64,000 bases of DNA, from the NCBI GenBank assembly GCA_964621785.1, contig CAZUPD010000024.1:1-64000 (forward strand), in the 5' to 3' direction. Shown here piece after piece: positions 54,249-60,743 of the stretch. Under the pieces are notes generated by a model that worked only from the letters and a program-made list of their open reading frames with translations, did no database searches and had not been told where the DNA came from. The translations under genes were made by a program, and so were the position numbers. How positions within the stretch are numbered: the first letter of the stretch is position 1; the number at the start of each line of letters is the position of its first letter. Source of the stretch: JACKDW01 sp964621785. GTDB taxonomy: Bacteria; Myxococcota_A; Polyangia; Nannocystales; Nannocystaceae.

Positions 54249-54899
54249 TTACGCGGGGGCTTGATCCGCGAATGGCAGGCATGCTGAGGCCTTGAGGCCA
54301 CGTCCGACGAGGTACTGTTCGGTCGACCCAGATCGGGTATTGCGGGCGTGGAATGGCTTTGCCTCTTGGTAGGTCGTTTGCAACTCGCGTAGGAGTTCGC
54401 GGAAGTTGCCCCCCTGAAAAACTTTGACGGCGATCCGACCTCCCGGGCGCAACACCTGGCGCCCGAGTTCAAACGCGCGTCGGCACAACTGCTCGGAGTG
54501 GAAAACGTCGGTATGGCGATCGCCGGTCGTCTGGGGAGCCATGTCGCTGAGAACGACGTCAAACCGAATAAAATCCCCGTCGAAGGCTTCGTGCGGATTC
54601 CATGTGTATACATCTGCTACTTCGGATTCAACCCACGAGGGGAGTGCGAGCTCGACTTCCCGTAGATCGATTCCGTAGACGTACCCATCTTCACCGACTT
54701 TGGTCGACACGTATTGCATCCACGAGCCCGGCCAACAGCCCAAGTCGAGCACGCGGTTGCGCGTTCGCAGCAGGCGGAATTTCTTGTCGAGCTCCTCGAG
54801 CTTGTAGATTGCACGGGCCGCGTAGTTCTCGCGTTTGGCCCGGCGATAGGCCGCGTCGTGTCGACCGGAGCGGTCGCTGAGTTTTTTGCGGCGTGCCAT
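54249..54899 (-). CDS. rlmE: 23S rRNA 2'-O-methyltransferase RlmE-like
   Basis: 216 residues from ATG 54899. The FtsJ/RrmJ pattern is intact: YAARAIYKLEELDKKF with the first catalytic Lys, LDLGCWPGSWMQY (SAM site), DVVLSDMAPQTTGDRHTD (catalytic Asp) and GGRIAVKVFQGG (second Lys). It methylates the 23S rRNA A-loop U in E. coli (U2552). Downstream of rplC on the same strand but separated by a terminator, so ribosome-related genes cluster here. An upstream in-frame ATG at 54935 falls in that terminator. Confidence 0.9.
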   Translation of the reverse strand: MARRKKLSDRSGRHDAAYRRAKRENYAARAIYKLEELDKKFRLLRTRNRVLDLGCWPGSWMQYVSTKVGEDGYVYGIDLREVELALPSWVESEVADVYTWNPHEAFDGDFIRFDVVLSDMAPQTTGDRHTDVFHSEQLCRRAFELGRQVLRPGGRIAVKVFQGGNFRELLRELQTTYQEAKPFHARNTRSGSTEQYLVGRGLKASACLPFADQAPA

Positions 54900-54915
54900 A
54901 CAATACGTGATGATA

Positions 54916-54953
54916 CAACAAAGCCTGCCTCGCATGCGGGCAGGCTCTTGTTG
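54916..54953 (-). terminator. Intrinsic terminator after rplC
   Basis: On the minus strand CAACAAgAGCCTGCC pairs with GGCAGGCT-TTGTTG around an 8-nt loop (8-bp GC stem plus 6-bp AT extension with one bulge), followed by TATCATCACG. It lies 12 bp after the rplC stop and before the rlmE start. Confidence 0.75.
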
Positions 54954-54964
54954 CGGGATGAAAT

Positions 54965-55636
54965 CTAGCCCTTGTTGTTACCCTCGCGGATCGCCTTTTT
55001 GATGGCGTGACGCACGGTAATGTAGGAGTTTTTCGATCCGGGAACCGGTCCGCGCACGAGCAGCACACCCTGTTCGGGGAGGACGCGGGCGACGGTCATG
55101 TTTTGTTGGGTGAGGCGTTCGTTGCCCATGTGGCCGGCCATCTTTTTGCCAGGGAGGACGCGACCCGGCGTTTTGCGGCAGCCGATCGAACCGCCGTGGC
55201 GGAAGGACTCGTGGTTGCCGTGGGTACGTTGCTCACCGCGCATGTTGTGGCGCTTCATGACGCCTTGAAAGCCTTTGCCCTTGGTTGTACCGGTGACGTC
55301 GATCGACGCGCCGGCCTCGAACAGCGACAGCGGAACCTCGGCCCCGACCGCATATTGCTCGAGCACCGAAGCGGCCACGCGAAACTCGCGGACAATGTAT
55401 TTGGGGCTGATGTTGGCCTGCTGGAAGCGGCCGAGCTCGGCTTTGGTACAACGCGAGGGCTTCTTCTCGTCGAAAGCGACGACCAGAGCGGAGTAGCCGT
55501 CGCGCTCAACGGTGCGATGTGCGAGGACCTGGTTGCCAACAGCACGAAGGACGGTGACCGGTACGCGGCGGCCATCCTTCTCAAAAATTTGGGTCATGCC
55601 GATCTTTTTTGTGATCAGACCGAGTTGGAAGTTCAT
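54965..55636 (-). CDS. rplC: 50S ribosomal protein L3
   Basis: A 223-residue protein with clear L3 sequence: LGLITKKIGMTQIFEKDGRR, KGKGFQGVMKRHNM, HGNHESFRHGGSIGCRKTPG and MAGHMGNERLTQQN. L3 binds 23S rRNA early in 50S assembly next to the peptidyl-transferase centre. In most bacteria the gene is second in the S10 operon, between rpsJ and rplD. Here neither neighbour is present: tatD is upstream and rlmE downstream behind a terminator. It contains no TGYANNTRCA site. Confidence 0.95.
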   Translation of the reverse strand: MNFQLGLITKKIGMTQIFEKDGRRVPVTVLRAVGNQVLAHRTVERDGYSALVVAFDEKKPSRCTKAELGRFQQANISPKYIVREFRVAASVLEQYAVGAEVPLSLFEAGASIDVTGTTKGKGFQGVMKRHNMRGEQRTHGNHESFRHGGSIGCRKTPGRVLPGKKMAGHMGNERLTQQNMTVARVLPEQGVLLVRGPVPGSKNSYITVRHAIKKAIREGNNKG

Positions 55637-55730
55637 TGCAGTCTCCAGTTATCGGGTTGTTCTCGCCGGCCAAAGTGGTCGGGAGAAAGCTCCGATGGGA
55701 GCGGGACTATGGAGGAGCGGGCCGCAGCCG

Positions 55731-56588
55731 TCAACTGCTCGACGCAGCTGTCGGGGTGGGTAGATTCAACAGGCGCCGCGTGTTCTCACTGGCGAGTCGG
55801 GCGAGCTCTCGGGCATCTTGTCGACGTTCAGCCGCGAGATGTGCGCAGGTAAAGGCGACAAAAGCCGGTTCATTTTTTCGCCCGCGATTGGGGACAGGAG
55901 CGAGAAATGGAGCGTCGGTCTCGAGCAAAATCCGGTCGTCGGGACAGATGCGGGCTGCCTCACGCAAGGGAGCCGCCGTCGGAAACGTAGCGATCCCGGA
56001 AAACGAAATATGAAATCCCCGGTCGAGCCAACGCTTGGCCTCGTCGGGTGTGCCGGTAAAGCAGTGAACGATCCCCGGGTCGTCGCGCCGAGGATGTTCG
56101 TCGACGAGATGGAGTGCATCGTCATGGGCATCGCGGATGTGCAGGACAAGCGGCATGTCGAGTCGGTTTGCGAGTTCGATGTGCCGTGAAAATGCTTGCT
56201 GTTGCACATTTCTTGGCGAGTTGTCGTAGTAATAATCGAGTCCGGTCTCACCGATCGCCACCACGCGCTCACGGTTTTGCACAACCCGCTGCTCCAGTAG
56301 CACCATCGCTTGGTCGTCGACCGTGGTGCCGTCGTGGGGATGGATGCCGAGCGCCGCGAAAATCCGTGGATCGGAGTTGGCGAGGGCAAGTGCGCTATCG
56401 AATGCATCGAGTCGACATCCGATGTGGAGAAACTGTACGACCCCAGCCCGTGCAGCCCGCTGAAGTGTCGCCTCGAGGTCGTCGGACATCGGCGGGTAGT
56501 CGAGGTGGCAGTGACTGTCGATGAGCCCCGGGATCGACGGGGGAGCGACGCGAGGTTTTTTCTTGCCCACGGGCGCGGAGGGTAGCAA
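55731..56588 (-). CDS. tatD: TatD-family metal-dependent hydrolase
   Basis: A 285-residue TIM-barrel protein. LIDSHCHLDYP gives the metal-binding HxH. IGETGLDYYY, VLHIRDA, GIVHCFTGTPDE and LLETDAPFLAP complete the TatD signature. Family members are 3'-5' DNA/RNA exonucleases used in repair and RNA turnover. The N-terminal dozen residues (MLPSAPVGKKKPRV) are extra to the domain, so the start may be somewhat downstream. Confidence 0.92.
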   Translation of the reverse strand: MLPSAPVGKKKPRVAPPSIPGLIDSHCHLDYPPMSDDLEATLQRAARAGVVQFLHIGCRLDAFDSALALANSDPRIFAALGIHPHDGTTVDDQAMVLLEQRVVQNRERVVAIGETGLDYYYDNSPRNVQQQAFSRHIELANRLDMPLVLHIRDAHDDALHLVDEHPRRDDPGIVHCFTGTPDEAKRWLDRGFHISFSGIATFPTAAPLREAARICPDDRILLETDAPFLAPVPNRGRKNEPAFVAFTCAHLAAERRQDARELARLASENTRRLLNLPTPTAASSS

Positions 56589-56612
56589 GTCGCAGAAACT
56601 TATCTAGCAGTT

Positions 56613-56645
56613 GTGGATTTTCTCGGCAGCGACTCGCTTGCCGAT
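56613..56645 (+). repeat. Partial copy of the 24016-24080 repeat
   Basis: GTGGATTTTCTCG (56613-56625) and CTCGCTTGCCGAT (56633-56645) are both exact copies of segments at 24026 and 24035. Here they are separated by a short insert, whereas at 24 kb they overlap. The 205-bp gap around it has no gene. Confidence 0.5.
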
Positions 56646-56793
56646 TTTGCTGCGTTCGGGCCCCGTGAATTTTACGGGAGCACCGACTCACGGAGCCCAA
56701 CCTCGACAAAATCTTGTGCGAGAGGCGGCATTCACCCCAAATATCCGAGACTGGGGAGTGCGTTGAGATTGGCAAGAACTGGTGAGAAACCAG

Positions 56794-57665
56794 CTACTGG
56801 TTGCGCGACCGGAATCGCAGAAGCAAAAATTTAACCCGCCGGACGTCACCAGCTGCCCGGCCGAACACCGCTTNNNNNNNNNNACCTTGCAGCAGTTGCA
56901 GAATCTGCCGGGCGTGACCGCTTCGACGGCCGCCCGCGAACCGGTGACATCGGTCGACGGCGGGAGCTTGGCCCAGACTTCGGCAAATCGCTCGCGGGCC
57001 GCGAGGCAGCTGTGGAGCAGGGGAAAGGTCGCCATCGGGATACAGTGTCGATCCCAGTCTCGGCCCCACGGCGGGTCGACAAACAAAATGTCGCGTTGTG
57101 GGTCGGTCACGACTGTCGGTAAGACCTGTTCAACGGTACCTGTTTTTACAGTCAGTTCTGTGCCGTAGCGCGCTGCGTTGTGGCGAGCATCAGCCGCACG
57201 CTTTGGGTCGCACTCGATTGCGGTGACACGACAACCCGCCCGGGCAAAGCCGATCGCATTCCCGCCACAGCCACAGCCTGCGTCGACGACATGCACACCT
57301 CGGGCACGTTTGCCGAGTTCGAGGGCGAGCTGTTCCGGAGTCAGGGAAAATCGGCCCTCCTCGTCAAGGCGTACACCCGGACGCGAGAATCCGACAGATG
57401 TTTGGCGTCTGCGTCTCGCGTCTTCGAGTCGAGCCGCCCGGACAGCCGTCCGCGGCAGGGGGGGTGTACATCCGACGAGCACTCGCCGGCCGCCGAGACC
57501 GAGATTGCGCAACCGGGCTCCGAGGTCAGCCGCGTCGCTGCGGGGGAGTTGTGCCTGTGCCCGAACCCAGCCCCCCTCTGCGGTGAGGGACCAATCTCCG
57601 GGGCCGAGCAGTTGCCGACTGTCGAGCCAGTGCGGGAGATTTTGGACCGTCACCCGATGCGTCAC
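56794..57665 (-). CDS. Tgs1-like SAM methyltransferase, interrupted by a 10-N gap
   Basis: GTG 57665 gives a start after which homology soon begins; the TTG at 57722 is less likely. SAM-binding core: VVDAGCGCGGNAIGFARAGC, VTAIECDPKRAADARHNA, then ILFVDPPWGRDWD, the DPPW catalytic motif of the trimethylguanosine synthase/RNA methyltransferase family. A run of ten N (56874-56883) cuts the last part. The frame before the gap continues into improbable sequence, whereas another frame after it ends GDVRRVKFLLLRFRSRNQ, a convincing C-terminus with stop at 56794. I therefore join the two and treat the frame change as a gap artefact. Confidence 0.72.
56874..56883. other. Assembly gap (10 N)
   Basis: Ten unknown bases inside the methyltransferase gene. 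The coding frames on the two sides do not match at this length. Confidence 0.95.
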
Positions 57666-57727
57666 CGGACAGATGGTAGCCGATCGGTGTGGTTGAGCAC
57701 GGTCGAGATGATTGATATACAACCTCC

Positions 57728-58174
57728 GTGACGAACCGCGCCCGGACGACCCGACTGTTGTGTGGACTCGCGCTCGCTGTCGGACTTTCGACAGCCGGCT
57801 GCACCTGCGAAGACAGGCCTGAAGCCAGTATCGAGCTGTCCGCCCAGGGAAAGTCGGTCACGTGGACGACCGCAAAACTAGCCGAGTTTTCGCGGACCCA
57901 AGTCGCTGTCGACGACCACACCTATGAGGGCGTTGCGTTGGCGGATCTTCTCCAGGCCTCTGGTATCGAATCAGGTAGCGAGGTCGAGGTTGTCCTCGAG
58001 GGCAGTGACGGGTACCGGCAAACCATTTCATCGGAGCGCCTGTGGCAACCCGGGGTCATCATCGCCGACAGCGATCGCGGCCAAGCCCTGCAAAAAGACG
58101 GCCCCCTGCGGATGGTCGTCGAAGGCAGCCCCGGGCTCTCGGTCCGCAACCTCGTGCGGTTGCAAGTGCAGTAG
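57728..58174 (+). CDS. Lipoprotein with molybdopterin-oxidoreductase-like domain
   Basis: 148 residues from GTG 57728. Signal ends GLSTAGC. The rest resembles the small sulfite-oxidase/molybdopterin-binding fold used without cofactor in bacterial lipoproteins: KSVTWTTAKLAEFSRTQV, YEGVALADLLQASGI, VVLEGSDGYRQTISSERLW, PLRMVVEGSPGLSVRNLVRL. A Cys that would bind molybdopterin is not seen in the usual place, so it is probably a ligand-binding relative. It is divergent from the Tgs1-like gene. Confidence 0.7.
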   Translation: MTNRARTTRLLCGLALAVGLSTAGCTCEDRPEASIELSAQGKSVTWTTAKLAEFSRTQVAVDDHTYEGVALADLLQASGIESGSEVEVVLEGSDGYRQTISSERLWQPGVIIADSDRGQALQKDGPLRMVVEGSPGLSVRNLVRLQVQ

Positions 58175-58458
58175 CCGGGCTGGACTCGAACAGGCCGAGC
58201 GTGGCCAGAGAGAAACGGCTCGATCAACGACTTTGATGATGTCGCTCGTCAGGAGCGTAGCCGACATGGGCGCGAGCCGTGACGTGGGACGGGCGGTCGT
58301 TTCGAGCGTTCCGTCGCAAAATCCCGGAGATATGCTCCCATGTGCCACAATGCGCCTCGCTGGGGCCACGAGCCTGGCCAAAAAATCCTCCGGGGGTGTC
58401 ACCTTCGACCCGCGCCTTCGTAGGAGTGATTGAACCCGGGTTTGGCGAGCAACGATTG

Positions 58459-59061
58459 ATGAGTCTTTTTTGGCCCTCACGGGATGACCGACAAGCTGAT
58501 GACCTGTCGCGTGCGCGCGGCGGTGACTCATCCGCGTTTGCCCGCCTCTATCGCCAACTTCACCCCGACGTTTACCGATTTGTCCGGCGCCGCGTGGCTA
58601 ATGTTGCGGATGCCGAAGATCTGACTGCCCGCGTATTTTGCAAGTTCATCGAGCGTATCGACCAGTTTGATCCCCGCCGTGGCAAGGTTCGCACATGGGT
58701 CCTGACCGTCGCTCGTAACCTCGTGATCGACCACTACCGTACACATAAGAACTCGGATCCGCTCGACACCCTCGAGCAGCCGCCGGCGAGTGCAGGCGAG
58801 TCTCCCCTCGACGGCCTGTTGACCCGCGAACGGGTTGAACACTTGCGTCTACAAATTTCCCAGCTCCCTGAGCAGACCCGTGAAATTTTAGCCCTGCGAT
58901 ATGCAGACGGTCTGCGCCATCGGGAGATAGCCGAGCTTCTCGGCATGAGTGAGGCCGCCGTCAAACAGCAGGTTTCACGCGCCCGCCACAAGCTCAAAAC
59001 CCATCTTCAACCCACATCCTCGAGCACTCGAGGTTCAGGAGCTGCCGACTATGCCATCTGA
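58459..59061 (+). CDS. ECF-type RNA polymerase sigma factor
   Basis: 200 residues from ATG 58459. Region 2: FARLYRQLHPDVYRFVRRRV, then DAEDLTARVFCKFIERID and GKVRTWVLTVARNLVIDHYR. Region 4: LPEQTREILALRYADGLRHR with the helix-turn-helix HREIAELLGMSEAAVKQQVS. Upstream in-frame codons do not look like sigma sequence. Its last 11 bases overlap the next gene, the probable anti-sigma partner. Confidence 0.9.
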   Translation: MSLFWPSRDDRQADDLSRARGGDSSAFARLYRQLHPDVYRFVRRRVANVADAEDLTARVFCKFIERIDQFDPRRGKVRTWVLTVARNLVIDHYRTHKNSDPLDTLEQPPASAGESPLDGLLTRERVEHLRLQISQLPEQTREILALRYADGLRHREIAELLGMSEAAVKQQVSRARHKLKTHLQPTSSSTRGSGAADYAI

Positions 59062-59839
59062 CCGCCACGATACTGTGCTTCGGGCCATGTACTCCCGGTC
59101 GGAGTCCGACAGCGAGCGGGTGCGACGCGAGAAGCATTGTCACACGCTCGAGCACCAGTTGCTGTCGCAGTTCGCCTCCCGTCCGGCTCCGCGCGAGCAT
59201 TCGCGGTTTTGGGGATTTGTGTTTGGAGCGCGGAGGTTTGCCGTCGCATCCGTTGTATTCGCAGCCCTCGCAATTGGAGCCTGTCAGATGCCCGTCGAAA
59301 TGAACCTTGTGATGGGTCAGCAAATGCGATTTGTGTTGCCGGCGACCGACGACATGCACGACCAGGTTCGCCAGATCACCCGTGAGATTGAAGAGATTGC
59401 CCCGGTGGAGAAAATTGAGGTGCAGATACAACGAAGCAACACCGACGAGCACATGGTCGTCCAACTCGGTGTCTGGGGCGAGGGGCTCGACCCCGAAGTC
59501 GTCTTTGATCATCTGCGCACCAAACTTCCGATCTTAGAAGAAGCGGAGTGCGATGCCCAACCGCTCCAGGGAACCGTGCGGACGACGCTCGGCGACCGTC
59601 TCGGTCACGACCTTTTTCACTTGGCCCTCGACGAGCGCAATGTCGAAGACGCCCGCGCGGCGATTTTGCGGGAGATCGAGGCCTCTGGATTTGATGGAGA
59701 TGCTCAGGTAACCGTGGAGGAGGGTGGGGGGCATCGCCGGATCCAGATTAAGTTGCATCAACAACAAGAACTCGAGGGGTCGCCGTCCGGGGTCGCCATC
59801 GAAGAGGAAATCGAAGAAGAAGTCGAAATCCAAAAGTGA
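59051..59839 (+). CDS. Membrane protein coupled to ECF sigma, probable anti-sigma factor
   Basis: 262 residues; CAGGAG precedes ATG 59051. A cytoplasmic N-terminal part of about 60 residues (VLRAMYSRSESDSERVRREK) leads to one hydrophobic helix (RRFAVASVVFAALAIGAC) and an outside part of two repeated units (QVRQITREIEEIAPVEKIEV and ARAAILREIEASGFDGDAQV). The C-terminus is very acidic (EEEIEEEVEI). The zinc-binding HxxxCxxC of ZAS anti-sigmas is absent. The overlap with the sigma gene and the topology make an anti-sigma role likely. A strong stem-loop follows. Confidence 0.7.
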   Translation: MPSDRHDTVLRAMYSRSESDSERVRREKHCHTLEHQLLSQFASRPAPREHSRFWGFVFGARRFAVASVVFAALAIGACQMPVEMNLVMGQQMRFVLPATDDMHDQVRQITREIEEIAPVEKIEVQIQRSNTDEHMVVQLGVWGEGLDPEVVFDHLRTKLPILEEAECDAQPLQGTVRTTLGDRLGHDLFHLALDERNVEDARAAILREIEASGFDGDAQVTVEEGGGHRRIQIKLHQQQELEGSPSGVAIEEEIEEEVEIQK

Positions 59840-59888
59840 GATCAACAGGTTCCCGAAGTCGTATGTGCTAGGATGGCAGCGTGTTTCG

Positions 59889-59929
59889 AGGAGTGGTCCC
59901 TGTAAATGTGGTATGCAGGGGCCACTCCT
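59889..59929. terminator. Long stem-loop between convergent genes
   Basis: AGGAGTGGTCCCTGTA pairs with TGCAGGGGCCACTCCT: a 16-bp stem with two G-U or mismatched pairs and a 9-nt loop. It lies 50 bp after the anti-sigma stop and before the convergent sigma gene at 60020. Confidence 0.75.
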
Positions 59930-60019
59930 TGCTCAACTGTCGTTATCCCGCACCGCGAGTTACGGGCGTCCGACTAATAATTTGTCGATACAAATAGAAT
60001 AGAGGTGAACTTCGGAACG

Positions 60020-60592
60020 CTAGGCGACAGCGACTTGGCCCATGCCGAGGCCATAGTGCCGGGCGTACTCTGCCAGTTCGCTCCGGAGCTGCCGGCGGGC
60101 ACGGTGCAACCGACTCATCACGGTACCGAGGGGAATCTCGAGTTTCTCGGCAGCCTCGCGGTAGGCCAGTCCTTGGACATCGACCAACTCGACGACCTCG
60201 CTATAGTGACGGGGGAGGCTTGCGAGGGCGCGCAGCACCTCGTCGGACATTCCCTGGGCGTGCCAGTGGGACTCGGGGTTGCGCGCTTCGTAAAGTCGTC
60301 CGCGGTCGTACAGGTGCTCGGCAATGTCGCTGCGAGCAGCTGTTGTGTCTACAACTTTTTGATGGCGGTGGCGGGAGATAAACGTATTGATCAGGATCCG
60401 GGAAAGCCAGGCGCCCAAACTTCCCGAGCGGTTGAAACGGGCCCAGCTCGCCCACGCCTTGGTCAGGGCTTCCTGGACCAAATCCTGTGACTCGGAGGGC
60501 TGGTGCGTCAGGCGCATCCCGATCCGAAACAGGCGCGGGAGGTGGGGCGAGGTCAGGCTCTCAAACTCTTCACATGCATTCATCGCGGTCAT
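60020..60592 (-). CDS. ECF-type RNA polymerase sigma factor
   Basis: About 190 residues from ATG 60592 (ATG 60583 also possible). Region 2: LFRIGMRLTHQPSESQDLVQ, ALTKAWASWARFNRSGS, LGAWLSRILINTFISRHRHQ. Region 4: LPRHYSEVVELVDVQGLAYR, AAEKLEIPLGTVMSRLHRAR. No anti-sigma gene adjoins it on the same strand. Its target promoters are unknown. Confidence 0.88.
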   Translation of the reverse strand: MTAMNACEEFESLTSPHLPRLFRIGMRLTHQPSESQDLVQEALTKAWASWARFNRSGSLGAWLSRILINTFISRHRHQKVVDTTAARSDIAEHLYDRGRLYEARNPESHWHAQGMSDEVLRALASLPRHYSEVVELVDVQGLAYREAAEKLEIPLGTVMSRLHRARRQLRSELAEYARHYGLGMGQVAVA

Positions 60593-60743
60593 GCCCGACT
60601 TGGAAGCACGTTTCGTGCAAACATTTTTATGAAGTAAAATCAATGATTTGGAAAATACATGTGACTCCGACCCGAGCTTACGAAGCTAAAAACATCTTTT
60701 GAAATTGATAACGATCAAATCCCGAGGGCCTGTGTCCGGGCAA

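Larger units (their letters stand above)
527..59430. repeat. Dispersed palindrome family TGYANNTRCA (37 exact sites)
   Basis: Ten-base sites starting at 527, 2756, 3674, 4879, 5496, 6262, 6295, 6820, 7401, 8200, 9965, 11008, 11669, 11870, 12850, 14144, 17946, 18486, 24447, 24774, 25079, 29321, 29498, 33604, 34319, 36197, 42818, 44628, 48636, 50478, 51304, 51961, 51991, 52717, 54234, 58161 and 59421. TGTG/CACA half-site variants start at 7726, 12976, 16865, 19338, 28370, 37009, 37318, 39720, 40723, 44878, 54603, 60345 and 61383. Counted by eye, so a few may be missed. Flanks tend to be A/T-rich, giving a fuller form near TTGYANNTRCAA. Confidence 0.8.
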
